A stretch of DNA of 64,000 nt from the NCBI RefSeq assembly GCF_900659615.1, contig NZ_CAACUY010000004.1, positions 1 to 64,000 of the forward strand, written 5' to 3'. Of the stretch, positions 51,602 to 60,688 are shown in pieces. The notes beneath the pieces are model-generated. The model made no database searches. It saw only the letters and a list, made by a program, of their open reading frames with translations, and had not been told where the DNA came from. The DNA comes from Actinomadura fibrosa (GTDB taxonomy: Bacteria > Actinomycetota > Actinomycetes > Streptosporangiales > Streptosporangiaceae). Position 1 is the stretch's first letter. Every line of letters begins with the position of its first letter. The position numbers and the translations under genes are program-made.

Positions 51602-53078
51602 CGAGCGGGAACAGGATCGTGTCGCGGATGCCCTTGCCGGTGAACGCCATGATCATCCGGTCGATGCCGACGCCGACGCCGCCCGTCGGGGGCATCGCGT
51701 ACTCCAGCGCGCGGAGGAAGTCCTCGTCGAGCTGCATGGCCTCGGGGTCGCCGCCCGCCGCGAGCAGCGACTGCTCGGTGAGCCGGCGGCGCTGCTCGAT
51801 CGGGTCGACCAGCTCGGAGTAGGCGGTGCCGAGCTCCGTCCCGAAGCCGATGAGGTCCCACTTCTCGGTGAGCAGCGGCTCCGCGCGGTGCTGGCGGGTC
51901 AGCGGGGACGTCTCCAGCGGGTAGTCCATGACGAACGTCGGCTGGACGAGGGTGTGCTCGACCAGTTCCTCGAACACCTCCTGGACGAGCTTGCCCTGCC
52001 CCCACTTGGGGTCCCAGGAGACGCCGCGCGCGTCCGCGAGCTTGCGGACGGCCTCGATCGGCGTGTGCGGCGTGACCTCCTCGCCGAGCGCCTCCGACAC
52101 CGCCCCGTACAGGGTGATGCGCGGCCACTCGGGCAGGCCGAGGTCGACCTCGACGTCGCCATGCCGGACCACGGTGGTGCCCAGGGCGGCCACGACGGCC
52201 TTCTGGTACATCCGCTGGGTCAGGTCGGCCATGTCGTTGTAGTCGAGGTAGGTGCCGTACGCCTCCAGCATCGTGAACTCCGGGTTGTGCGTGGAGTCCG
52301 CGCCCTCGTTCCGGAAGTTCCGGTTGATCTCGAAGACCTTCTCGATGCCGCCGACGACGAGCCGCTTGAGGTACAGCTCGATCGCGATGCGCAGGTAGAG
52401 GTCCAGGTCGTAGGCGTTGATGTGCGTCGTGAACGGGCGCGCCGCGGCCCCGCCGTGGACCGGCTGGAGCATCGGGGTCTCGACTTCGAGGTACCCCTCC
52501 TCGTGCCAGAAGTCCCGGGCCGCGCGGACGGTCGCGCTGCGGATCAGCGCCATCTTCCGGGCCTCGTCGTTGACGATCAGGTCGACGTAACGCTGCCGGA
52601 CCCGCGCCTCGGGGTCGGTGAGCCCTGCGTGCTTGTCGGGCAGCGGCCGCAGGCACTTCGATGTGATCGCGAAGCGGTCGGCCATGACCGACAGCTCGCC
52701 GCGGCGGGACGTGATCACCTCGCCCTCGACGCCGATGTGGTCGCCGAGGTCGACCTCGCGCTTCCAGAAGTCGAGCTGCTCCTGCCCGACGTTGGCCAGC
52801 GACAGCATGATCTGGAGGTCGCCCGAGCCGTCCCGGATGGTGGCGAAGCACAGCTTGCCGGTGTTGCGGACGAGCATGACCCGACCGGTGACGCCGACCC
52901 GCTCGCCCGTCTCGGTGCCCGGCTCCAGGTCCGGGTGTTTCGCGCGGATCTCGGCGATCGTCGCCGTGCGCGGGAAGGTCACCGGGTAGGGGTCGATCCC
53001 GCTCTCGCGGAGCCGGTCGAGCTTCTCCCGGCGGACGCGCATCTGCTCCGGAAGGTCATCGAGGGTCTCGTCACTCAC
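51585..53078 (-). CDS. lysS: Lysyl-tRNA synthetase, class II
   Basis: A 497-aa enzyme charging tRNA-Lys. The N-terminal OB-fold (about 60-165) contains VTGRVMLVRNTGKLCFATIR. The class II core has motif 2 (FEINRNFRNEGADSTHNPEF) and motif 3 (GVGIGIDRMIM type, here GVGVGIDRMIMAFTG). The GTG at 53078 follows a TAGCCT box by 6 nt and has no Shine-Dalgarno, so it is probably leaderless. In mycobacteria the order is clpC-lsr2-lysS; here about 9 kb of other genes separate lsr2 from lysS. Confidence 0.98.
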   Translation of the reverse strand: MSDETLDDLPEQMRVRREKLDRLRESGIDPYPVTFPRTATIAEIRAKHPDLEPGTETGERVGVTGRVMLVRNTGKLCFATIRDGSGDLQIMLSLANVGQEQLDFWKREVDLGDHIGVEGEVITSRRGELSVMADRFAITSKCLRPLPDKHAGLTDPEARVRQRYVDLIVNDEARKMALIRSATVRAARDFWHEEGYLEVETPMLQPVHGGAAARPFTTHINAYDLDLYLRIAIELYLKRLVVGGIEKVFEINRNFRNEGADSTHNPEFTMLEAYGTYLDYNDMADLTQRMYQKAVVAALGTTVVRHGDVEVDLGLPEWPRITLYGAVSEALGEEVTPHTPIEAVRKLADARGVSWDPKWGQGKLVQEVFEELVEHTLVQPTFVMDYPLETSPLTRQHRAEPLLTEKWDLIGFGTELGTAYSELVDPIEQRRRLTEQSLLAAGGDPEAMQLDEDFLRALEYAMPPTGGVGVGIDRMIMAFTGKGIRDTILFPLVKPEA

Positions 53079-53084
53079 GGCCCA

Positions 53085-53090
53085 AGGCTA
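53085..53090 (-). promoter_or_regulatory. Predicted -10 box of leaderless lysS transcript
   Basis: TAGCCT on the minus strand lies 6 nt before the GTG at 53078. No ribosome binding site is seen. Confidence 0.5.
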
Positions 53091-53165
53091 CCGAGCCCGC
53101 CCGACCTCCCGCGCACCGGTTTTCGGCGGCGTGCCGGACGGCGGCCCGGGGACGCGTCGCCTGCG

Positions 53166-53171
53166 TAGGGT
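53166..53171 (+). promoter_or_regulatory. Predicted -10 box of the potassium channel gene
   Basis: TAGGGT lies 7 nt before the ATG at 53179. It is back to back with the lysS -10 box, about 75 bp away. Confidence 0.5.
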
Positions 53172-53178
53172 TCCGGCC

Positions 53179-54924
53179 ATGGTCGACGACGCGTACGAGA
53201 ACTGGACGGGACACGTGATCGTCTGGGGCCTCCAAAGCCTCGGGCTCCGCATCGTCGAGCAGCTCAGAGAGGCCGGGGAGCGGGTCGTCGTCGTGGACGA
53301 CGAGGACGATCCGCGGCTGCGGCACGTGGTGCGGGGATGGGGCGTTCCGCAGCTGAACGGCAAGGCCGTCCCGGCGGAGACCCTGTCCGAGGCGGGCGCG
53401 GCGGGCGCGCTGGCGGTCATCTGCGTCGAGCGCACGGACCTGCGGAACCTGGAGATCTCGCTGGTCGCCCGGGAGATGCGGGCGGACCTGCGGGTGGTCA
53501 CCCACATCCGGAACGCGGCGGTCGGGCGGGCCCTCGCGGAGGACGCGGGTCCGGGGGCCGTCCTGGACGTGGCGGCCCTGTCGGCGCCGTCCGTCGCGGA
53601 AGCGTGCCTGGGCGGCGACATGCAGAGCCTGGTGCTCGGCGGCGTCCGGTTCGTCGTCGCCTCGACCCGGGCGGAGCGCGACGGCGCCCTACGGGACCTG
53701 TGCGGCGCCGGTACCGCGCCCCTGGCGGTCTCCTCGGGCGGTGAGGTGCGGCTCTGCCCGCCCCGGGACGAGCCTGTCCGGGAGGGGGACGGCATCACGG
53801 TGATGGGCGTCGAGGACGAACTCGTCGCCCAGGGCTTCGCCGTCGGCGGCCGGGACCCGGGCACGAGGCCGTCCTGGCGCGGCTCCCTCCTGGACAGGAT
53901 CCGCTGGGTCGCGGACGAGGCCGGACCGGGCCTGCGCCGGGCCCTCGCCTCGATGGTGCTGCTCGTGGCGGCGTCCACGGTCGTCCTCTGGCACGGGTAC
54001 GCCACCCCCGGCATGAGCCCGCTGGACGGCCTGTACTTCAGCATCGAGACGATCGCCACGGTCGGGTTCGGCGACTTCTCGTTCGCCGAGCAGCCGACCT
54101 GGCTGCGGATCTACGCGACCGGGCTGATGCTGCTCGGCGTGACGAACACGGCCGTCCTGCTCGCGTACCTGACGGACCTGCTGGTCAGCCGGCGGCTGGA
54201 GCGCTCCTCGGGGCGGCGCAGGGCGGCCCGGCTGTCCGGGCACATCGTGATCGCGGGGCTCGGCACGATCGGCGTCGCCACGATGGCGGCGCTGCGCTCG
54301 CACGGCCACGAGGTGGTGGTGATCGAGCGCGACGACGACAGCGCCTTCCTCGACCAGGCGCGGGCGCTCGACGTCCCGGTGATCTTCGGGGACGCGACCG
54401 TGCCCGCCACGCTGGCCGCCGCGGGGATCGCGCGCGCCGCCGCGGTCGCGGTGCTGACCAGCGACGACCTGGTCAACATCGAGACCGCGCTGGCGCTGCG
54501 CAACGAGCTCGGCGAGCGCTGGCACCGGGTGCCGGTCGTGCCGCGGATCTTCGACCGGACGCTCGCGCGGACGCTGGCGGACCGCTTCGGCTTCGACTCC
54601 GTCCGCTCGACGGCGGAGCTGGCCGCCCCGTGGTTCGTGGGCGCGGCGCTCGGGCTGGACGTCCTCGGCACGTTCACCGCCGAGGGGCGCCCGCTGATGG
54701 CCGGGCGGTTCACGGTCACGCCGGGCAGCGCCCTCCAGGGCACGGCGCTGCGGCGGCTGCCGGAGCGGATCCGGGTGCTGGCGCTGGCCCGGGACGGCGC
54801 GCGTCCGCGGCTGCCGGCGGGTGGCGACGACCACCTCGGTTCCGGTGACGGCGCCTACGTCATCGGCCCGCACGCCGAGCTCGTCCGCCTGCTGCGCCTC
54901 GCCCGCACCCCGGCGACCCCGTAA
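53179..54924 (+). CDS. RCK-channel-RCK potassium channel / TrkA-N protein
   Basis: A 581-aa protein. An N-terminal Rossmann RCK_N domain (HVIVWGLQSLGLRIVEQL) is followed by an RCK_C-like part. A two-helix pore domain follows, with selectivity filter TVGFGD (294-299), and then a second RCK_N (HIVIAGLGTIGVATMAALR) and RCK_C (FTVTPGSALQGTALRRL). It probably moves K+ under control of ligands bound to the RCK rings. RCK_C domains are known c-di-AMP receptors in several bacteria, and DisA is encoded 18 kb away, so c-di-AMP control is possible but not shown. It is divergent from lysS. Confidence 0.9.
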   Translation: MVDDAYENWTGHVIVWGLQSLGLRIVEQLREAGERVVVVDDEDDPRLRHVVRGWGVPQLNGKAVPAETLSEAGAAGALAVICVERTDLRNLEISLVAREMRADLRVVTHIRNAAVGRALAEDAGPGAVLDVAALSAPSVAEACLGGDMQSLVLGGVRFVVASTRAERDGALRDLCGAGTAPLAVSSGGEVRLCPPRDEPVREGDGITVMGVEDELVAQGFAVGGRDPGTRPSWRGSLLDRIRWVADEAGPGLRRALASMVLLVAASTVVLWHGYATPGMSPLDGLYFSIETIATVGFGDFSFAEQPTWLRIYATGLMLLGVTNTAVLLAYLTDLLVSRRLERSSGRRRAARLSGHIVIAGLGTIGVATMAALRSHGHEVVVIERDDDSAFLDQARALDVPVIFGDATVPATLAAAGIARAAAVAVLTSDDLVNIETALALRNELGERWHRVPVVPRIFDRTLARTLADRFGFDSVRSTAELAAPWFVGAALGLDVLGTFTAEGRPLMAGRFTVTPGSALQGTALRRLPERIRVLALARDGARPRLPAGGDDHLGSGDGAYVIGPHAELVRLLRLARTPATP

Positions 54925-54941
54925 CCGTCGAGGCGCGCGGG

Positions 54942-55724
54942 TCAGGGCGTGTTGCGCTCGTAGATCAGGCGAAGGCCGACGAGCGTGAGCCAGGGCTCGT
55001 ACTCGTCGATGCAGCGGGACTCCTCCAGGACGAGCGGCGCCAGCCCGCCGGTCGCGATGATCGTCACCTCGCCGGGGTCGTCGGTGAGCTCCTCCGACAT
55101 CCGCTCGACGATGCCGTCCACCTGCCCGGCGAAGCCGAAGATGATCCCGGACTGGAGCGCCTCGACGGTGTTCTTCGCGATCACGCTCCGCGGCCGGACC
55201 AGCTCGATCTTGTGGAGCTGGGCGCCGCGGGACGACAGCGCGTCGATCGAGATCTCGATGCCGGGCGCGATCGCGCCGCCCACGTACTCGCCCTTGGCGG
55301 AGACGGCGTCGAAGGTGGTGGCGGTGCCGAAGTCGACGACGATCGCGGGGCCGCCGTGCAGGTGCACGGCGGCCAGCGCGTTCACGATCCGGTCGGCGCC
55401 GACCTCCTTGGGGTTGTCCATCCGGACGGGCACCCCGGTCTTGACGCCGGGCTCCACGATCACGGCGGACACGTCGCCGTAGTAGCGGCGGCACATCTCC
55501 CGCATCTCGTGCAGGACGGACGGGACGGTGGAGCACAGCGCGATGCCGCTGATGTCGGTCTCCGCCAGCAGGGGACTCTGCTGGACGAGCCCCTGGAGGA
55601 CCACGGCGATCTCGTCGGCGGTGCGCCGCGGATCGGTGTTGATCCTCCAGTGCTCGATCACCTCCTCGCCCTCGAACAGGCCGAGGACGGTATTGGTGTT
55701 ACCGACGTCGATAGTGAGCAGCAT
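54942..55724 (-). CDS. coaX: Type III pantothenate kinase
   Basis: A 260-aa ASKHA-fold kinase for the first step of CoA synthesis: pantothenate to 4'-phosphopantothenate. Motifs are LLTIDVGNTNTVLGL (phosphate 1), GADRIVNALAAV, VVDFGTATTFDAV (phosphate 2), GGAIAPGIEIS and the adenosine loop IIATGGLA. It lies in a vitamin and cofactor cluster with panC, panD, nadB and nadC. It is 14 bp after nadC in the same direction. Confidence 0.97.
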   Translation of the reverse strand: MLLTIDVGNTNTVLGLFEGEEVIEHWRINTDPRRTADEIAVVLQGLVQQSPLLAETDISGIALCSTVPSVLHEMREMCRRYYGDVSAVIVEPGVKTGVPVRMDNPKEVGADRIVNALAAVHLHGGPAIVVDFGTATTFDAVSAKGEYVGGAIAPGIEISIDALSSRGAQLHKIELVRPRSVIAKNTVEALQSGIIFGFAGQVDGIVERMSEELTDDPGEVTIIATGGLAPLVLEESRCIDEYEPWLTLVGLRLIYERNTP

Positions 55725-55738
55725 CAGGTCCCCGCTGG

Positions 55739-56596
55739 TCAGGTGAAGTCAAGGCCGATGTCGAACACGCGCGCCGAGTGCGTCAGCGCGCCGACTGCAA
55801 GGTAGTCCACACCGGTCACGGCGACGTCTCGGGCCCTGTCCAGGGTAAGGCCCCCGCTCGCCTCCAGCTCCGCGCGGCCCGCGACGAGCCGCACCGCCTC
55901 GGCCATCTCGGTCTCGGTCATGTTGTCGAGCAGGATCGAGCCGGCCCCGGCGGCGAGCGCCTCCTCGACCTGGGCGAGCGTGTCGCACTCCACCTGGACG
56001 TGCAGGGACGGGTAGGCGGCGCGGACCGCCTCGTACGCCTTGGTCACCGACCCGGCGGCCGCGATGTGGTTGTCCTTGATCAGCGCCGCGTCGTGCAGGC
56101 CCATCCGGTGGTTGACGCCGCCGCCCCGGTGCACGGCGTACTTCTGGAGGACGCGGAGGCCGGGCAGCGTCTTGCGGGTGTCGCGGACCCGGGCCTTGGT
56201 GCCGGCCATCGCGTCCGTCCAGCGGCGCGCGGCCGTCGCGATCCCGGACAGGTGGGTGAGCAGGTTCAGGGCCGTCCGCTCGGCGCGCAGCACGGCCCGC
56301 GTCGGACCGGCGACCGAGATCAGGACCTGGCCCGCCGTGACGCGCTCCCCGTCCGCGACCTTCGGCTCGTACGCCACGCCGAGCAGCTCGAACACGACGC
56401 AGGCGACCGGGACGCCAGCCACGACCCCGTCCTCGCGGGCCGCGAAGTCTCCAGTGGCGGTGTCCCCCGGTGCGAAGATCGGCTCGCTGGTCACGTCCAC
56501 CTCGCCGTCTTCGTCCAGCGCGGTGCGGACGAGTTTTTCCACAGCCTGTGGATCGAGCCCCGCGTCCCGTAGCGTCCGTTCCAGTTCCGGTGTCAT
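55739..56596 (-). CDS. nadC: Nicotinate-nucleotide pyrophosphorylase (carboxylating)
   Basis: A 285-aa quinolinate phosphoribosyltransferase making nicotinate mononucleotide. Key blocks are RTALNLLTHLSGIAT, RDTRKTLPGLR, HRMGLHDAALIKDNH and VECDTLAQVEEAL. The ATG at 56596 overlaps the nadB stop as ATGA, so the two are coupled. The frame is open further upstream, but that part is a shadow of nadB. Confidence 0.97.
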   Translation of the reverse strand: MTPELERTLRDAGLDPQAVEKLVRTALDEDGEVDVTSEPIFAPGDTATGDFAAREDGVVAGVPVACVVFELLGVAYEPKVADGERVTAGQVLISVAGPTRAVLRAERTALNLLTHLSGIATAARRWTDAMAGTKARVRDTRKTLPGLRVLQKYAVHRGGGVNHRMGLHDAALIKDNHIAAAGSVTKAYEAVRAAYPSLHVQVECDTLAQVEEALAAGAGSILLDNMTETEMAEAVRLVAGRAELEASGGLTLDRARDVAVTGVDYLAVGALTHSARVFDIGLDFT

Positions 56597-58227
56597 GCGC
56601 GGTCCCCTTCCAAGGGTTCGTAGGTGGTCGTCAGGGCGTCGCCCTCCAGCCGGGTCACCAGGTGGCCGCGCCATTCGCCGTCCGAGCGCTCGGGGAAGTC
56701 CAGCCGCCAGTGGCTGCCCCGGGTCTCCTCGCGGCGGCGCGCGGCGGCGACGATGGCGGAGGCGACCGTGTGCAGGTTGGTGACCTCCCACGCCTCCACT
56801 CCCGGTGCCCCTGCGGGCTCCCCTGCCGCCAGCGCGGACAGCTCGCGGGCGGCGGCGTCCAGGCCCTCCGCGTCGCGCAGCACCCCGGCGCCGGCCGTCA
56901 TGATCCGCTGGACGTCGGCGCGGCGGGCCGGGTCGAGCAGGCGTCCGCGCCCCTCGACGGTCTCGGACGGTCCGGGCACGTCCGCGAGGTCGTCCGCGAG
57001 GGCCGCCGCGATCCGTCCGGCGAAGACGAGGCCCTCCAGCAGCGAGTTCGACGCGAGCCGGTTGGCGCCGTGCACACCGGTGCAGGCGACCTCGCCGCAC
57101 GCGTACAGGCCGGGGACGGACGTGCGGCCGTACAGGTCCGTCCGGACGCCGCCGCTGGCGTAATGCGCGGCCGGGACGACCGGAATCGGCTCCGTGACGG
57201 GGTCGATCCCGTGGTGCCGGCAGGCGGCCAGGATGGTCGGGAACCGCCTCTCCCACGTCGCGGCGCCGAGGTGCCGCCCGTCCAGCAGCATGTGGGACGC
57301 GCCGGTCTCGCGCATCCGGTTCGTGATCGCCTTGGCGACGACGTCGCGCGGGGCCAGCTCGGCGAGCTCGTGCCGGCCGAGCATGAACCGGACGCCGGCG
57401 GCGTCCACGAGGTGGGCGCCCTCGCCGCGCACCGCCTCGGAGATCAGCGGCTGCTGGCCGCGCGCGCCGTCGCCGAGCCACAGCACGGTCGGGTGAAACT
57501 GGACGAACTCCAGGTCGGCGACGGCCGCCCCGGCGCGCAGCGCGAGCGCGACGCCGTCGCCCGTGGACACCTCGGGATTGGTCGTGGCGGAGTACACCTG
57601 GCCGAGCCCGCCGGTGGCGAGGACGACGGCGCGGGCGCGGACGGCGCCGACGCCGCCGGGCTGCCCCTCCCCCATGACGTGCAGGGTGATGCCGGCGGCG
57701 CGTCCGGCGGCGTCCTTCAGCAGGTCGAGGACCAGGGCGTGCTCGATGACCTCGACGCCGGAGTCCTTGAGCTCGGCGAGGAGGGCCCGGCTGATCTCCG
57801 CGCCGGTGGCGTCGCCGCCCGCGTGCGCGATGCGGGGGCGGTGGTGGCCGCCCTCGCGGGTCAGCGCGATGCCGCCCGCGTCGGACCGGTCGAACGCCGC
57901 GCCGAGCCCGATGAGGTCGCGCACGGCGCCGGGCCCCTCGGTGACGAGCACCCGGACCGCGTCCTCGGCACAGATCCCGACGCCGGCGGTCAGCGTGTCG
58001 GCGAGATGGTCGGCGGGGCTGTCGTCGGGGGCGAGCGCGGCGGCGATCCCGCCCTGCGCCCAGCGGGTGGACCCGGCGTCCAGGAGCGCCTTGGTGACGA
58101 GCAGGACCCGGCCGTGCGGGCGGCAGCGCAGCGCCGCGACCAGGCCGGCGATGCCCGATCCGATGACGACGACGTCGGTGTCGGCGGTCCAGCCGGGGGC
58201 GGGGGCCGCGAGAGTGGAAGGGATCAT
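56593..58227 (-). CDS. nadB: L-aspartate oxidase
   Basis: A 544-aa FAD enzyme producing iminoaspartate for NAD synthesis. The dinucleotide motif is VVVIGSGIAGLVAAL; LLVTKALLDAGSTRWAQGGI and YACGEVACTGVHGANRLASN are hallmark blocks. The ATG at 58227 has GAGGAGGG upstream; a longer frame reaches 58308. The partner nadA (quinolinate synthase) is not next to it, although mycobacteria have nadA-nadB-nadC. An inverted repeat (58253-58263) lies in its promoter. Confidence 0.96.
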   Translation of the reverse strand: MIPSTLAAPAPGWTADTDVVVIGSGIAGLVAALRCRPHGRVLLVTKALLDAGSTRWAQGGIAAALAPDDSPADHLADTLTAGVGICAEDAVRVLVTEGPGAVRDLIGLGAAFDRSDAGGIALTREGGHHRPRIAHAGGDATGAEISRALLAELKDSGVEVIEHALVLDLLKDAAGRAAGITLHVMGEGQPGGVGAVRARAVVLATGGLGQVYSATTNPEVSTGDGVALALRAGAAVADLEFVQFHPTVLWLGDGARGQQPLISEAVRGEGAHLVDAAGVRFMLGRHELAELAPRDVVAKAITNRMRETGASHMLLDGRHLGAATWERRFPTILAACRHHGIDPVTEPIPVVPAAHYASGGVRTDLYGRTSVPGLYACGEVACTGVHGANRLASNSLLEGLVFAGRIAAALADDLADVPGPSETVEGRGRLLDPARRADVQRIMTAGAGVLRDAEGLDAAARELSALAAGEPAGAPGVEAWEVTNLHTVASAIVAAARRREETRGSHWRLDFPERSDGEWRGHLVTRLEGDALTTTYEPLEGDRA

Positions 58228-58252
58228 GAGCCCTCCTCGGGGTTCGATTATC

Positions 58253-58263
58253 GTCATTGTGAC
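58253..58263. promoter_or_regulatory. Inverted repeat in the nadB promoter
   Basis: gtca-ttg-tgac is a perfect inverted repeat 26 bp upstream of nadB. On the minus strand it is followed directly by GATAAT, a likely -10 box, so a bound protein would block transcription. The regulator is not known. Confidence 0.4.
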
Positions 58264-58400
58264 ATTAATCCCCGGGCGGATCACGACCCACCCCCGAGTT
58301 TCGGACATAAGTCACATCTGACGAACGCCCGGCGGCGGACAAGAAAACGACCGCACACCCCCCGGAGGAGGCATGCGGCCGTGGGCCGAACCGGATCGGA

Positions 58401-58817
58401 TCAGCCGTGGACGAGGTCTCCGCGGACGCCGTCGCCGCCGGGCACCGGCTCCGCCGGGTCGGACCCCAGCGAGATGATCCTGTTGGACCGGTCGACGTGC
58501 ACGACCGTCGGCTGGAACTCGCGCGCCTCGGCCTCGCTGAGCTGCGCGTAGCTGATGATGATCACCAGGTCGCCGGGCTGCACGAGGCGGGCCGCGGCGC
58601 CGTTGATGCCGACCACGCCGGAGCCGCGCTCGCCCGCGATCAGGTACGTCTCCAGGCGGGCGCCGTTGTCGATGTCCACGATGTGCACCTGCTCGCCGGG
58701 CAGCAGGTCGGCGGCGTCCATCAGGTCCTGGTCCAGCGTCAGCGACCCCACGTAGTGCAGGTCGGCCTGGGTCACCGTGGCACGGTGGATCTTCGACTTG
58801 AACATCGTCCGGAACAT
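58401..58817 (-). CDS. panD: Aspartate 1-decarboxylase
   Basis: A 138-aa pyruvoyl enzyme making beta-alanine. The self-cleavage site Gly24-Ser25 is in [10 protein letters not shown], and the active region [26 protein letters not shown] is conserved. GAAGGAG precedes the ATG at 58817, whose first base overlaps the panC stop (TGATG). Its product is used by PanC, encoded just upstream. Confidence 0.97.
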   Translation of the reverse strand: MFRTMFKSKIHRATVTQADLHYVGSLTLDQDLMDAADLLPGEQVHIVDIDNGARLETYLIAGERGSGVVGINGAAARLVQPGDLVIIISYAQLSEAEAREFQPTVVHVDRSNRIISLGSDPAEPVPGGDGVRGDLVHG

Positions 58818-59683
58818 CAGTGCTCCTTCGGGGTACCGAACTGGAGGGGCAGGTTGTCGATCAGGTGCGTGGCGCCGACCCGGCCCGCCACCGCGAGCAC
58901 GGCCGGACCCTCGTACGGGCCCGGGATCTCGGTGAACGTCCCGGGATCCACCAGGACGAGGTAGTCCAGGTGGAGCGGCGGCTCGGCCGACGCCGCCTTG
59001 TCGAGGACCGCGCGGGCCGCGTCCACGACCGCGTCCGGCCCGCCCGCGACGGCGTCCGCGCCCGCGCGGAGGGCCCGCGACAGGGCCAGCGCGGTGCCGC
59101 GCTCGTCCGCCGACAGGTAGCGGTTGCGGCTGGACAGCGCCAGGCCGTCCGCCTCCCGGACGGTCGGGGCGCCGACGATCTCCACCGGCACGTTCAGGTC
59201 GGCCACCATCCGGCGGATCATCGCGAGCTGCTGCGCGTCCTTCTCCCCGAAGACCGCGAGGTCAGGGCGCACGAGAAGGAACAACTTCAGGACGACCGTG
59301 AGCATTCCATCGAAATGCCCGGGACGGGTCGCCCCCTCCACCCGCTCGCCCATCGGCCCGGACTTCACCGTGACCTGCGGTTCCTCTGGGTACATCACCT
59401 CGCGGCCCGGCGCGAACACGATGTCGACGCCTTCGGCCGCGCACGCCTCGACGTCCTCGGCGAACGTCCGCGGATAGCGGTCGAAGTCCTCGCCCGGCCC
59501 GAACTGCAGCGGGTTGACGAAGACGCTCACCACGACCGTGTCCGCTCTCCGCCGCGCCTCACGGATCAGGGACCGGTGGCCCTCGTGGAGCGCCCCCATG
59601 GTCGGGACGAGCGCCAGCGTGCCGCGCACCCCGGCGCGGGCGGCGGCGAGCTCCGCACGGGTCTCGGCGATGACGGGCGTCAC
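58817..59683 (-). CDS. panC: Pantothenate synthetase
   Basis: A 288-aa enzyme joining pantoate and beta-alanine with ATP. Motifs are [45 protein letters not shown] and [11 protein letters not shown]. The GTG at 59683 has GAGGAG upstream. It is coupled to panD and lies 51 bp after the DUF2520 gene, so all three probably form one operon for pantothenate. Confidence 0.97.
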   Translation of the reverse strand: MTPVIAETRAELAAARAGVRGTLALVPTMGALHEGHRSLIREARRRADTVVVSVFVNPLQFGPGEDFDRYPRTFAEDVEACAAEGVDIVFAPGREVMYPEEPQVTVKSGPMGERVEGATRPGHFDGMLTVVLKLFLLVRPDLAVFGEKDAQQLAMIRRMVADLNVPVEIVGAPTVREADGLALSSRNRYLSADERGTALALSRALRAGADAVAGGPDAVVDAARAVLDKAASAEPPLHLDYLVLVDPGTFTEIPGPYEGPAVLAVAGRVGATHLIDNLPLQFGTPKEH

Positions 59684-59734
59684 TGCGCACTCCTCGGGTC
59701 GCGCACGGGATCTCCCTCGCTCATCGGGTCCGCC

Positions 59735-60688
59735 CTAGTCGGCCAGGGCTTCGAGGAGCCGCTCGGCGTCCTCGGGCTTGAGCAGGCCGGCGCCGAGGGC
59801 CCGGTCGGCGGTGAGGCGGGCCAGCGCCACGTAGGCGCGGCGGCTCTCCGGCGACACCTTGGCCAGCTCGGCGACGTGCCCGGCGACCGTCCCCGCGTCG
59901 CCGCGGGCGACCGGGCCGGTGAGCCCGTCGAGGCCGAGCCGCAGCGCGTTGTCGAGGGCGGCGCCGAGCAGCGGCCCGAGCATCCGGCCCGGCTCGGCGA
60001 CGCCCGCCTCGCGCAGCAGCCCCATCGACTCGACGACCAGCGTGACCAGGTGGTTCGCGCCCCCGGCGAGGGCCGCGTGGTAGAGCGGGCGGCGCTCCTC
60101 GGGGATCGCGACGGGCTCGCCGCCCATCTCCAGCACGAGCGCCTCGGCGACCGGCCGCAGCGGCTCGGGCGCGGTGACGCCGAACGAGATGCCGGTGAGC
60201 CGGTTCACGTCGTCCGAGCGGCCCGTGAAGGTCATGACCGGGTGCAGGGCCAGCGGAAGCGCCCCCGCCCGCGTCAGCGGGTCCAGGACGGCCGTCCCGT
60301 ACCGGCCGCTCGTGTGCGCCACCAGCTTGCCCGTCACCGGGACGCCGGCGCCGACGAGCCCGGCGGCGAGCTCCGGCAGCGCGTCGTCCGGGACGGTCAG
60401 CAGGACGAGGTCCGCGGCCGCGACGACGTCCTGCGGGGCCGCGACGCTCGTGCCGGGCAGGCGCTCCGCCACCCGGACGCGCGACCGCTCGGAGACGGCC
60501 GCGGCCGCGACGACGCGGTGGCCGGCGCGGGACAGCGCCGCGCCGAGGGCCGTGCCGACGCGGCCCGCGCCGACGACGCCGACCGAGAGCCGGGCGGGCC
60601 GGTCCTCCGGGCGCTCGCCCGCAGCGCCGTACCCGTCTCCGGGCCCGTCTCCGGGCGCGGCGGGACCAGGCGTGCCGTGTGGGTCCAT
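59735..60688 (-). CDS. Rossmann-like DUF2520 protein
   Basis: A 317-aa protein. An N-terminal NAD(P) domain (SVGVVGAGRVGTALGAAL) with VLLTVPDDALPELA is followed by a helical DUF2520 domain (HPVMTFTG, LYHAALAGGANHLVTLV). The fold resembles ProC and ketopantoate reductase. Its constant place before panC suggests a role in pantoate or pantothenate metabolism, which is inference. The ATG at 60688 was chosen; the frame is open to 60760. Confidence 0.9.
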   Translation of the reverse strand: MDPHGTPGPAAPGDGPGDGYGAAGERPEDRPARLSVGVVGAGRVGTALGAALSRAGHRVVAAAAVSERSRVRVAERLPGTSVAAPQDVVAAADLVLLTVPDDALPELAAGLVGAGVPVTGKLVAHTSGRYGTAVLDPLTRAGALPLALHPVMTFTGRSDDVNRLTGISFGVTAPEPLRPVAEALVLEMGGEPVAIPEERRPLYHAALAGGANHLVTLVVESMGLLREAGVAEPGRMLGPLLGAALDNALRLGLDGLTGPVARGDAGTVAGHVAELAKVSPESRRAYVALARLTADRALGAGLLKPEDAERLLEALAD

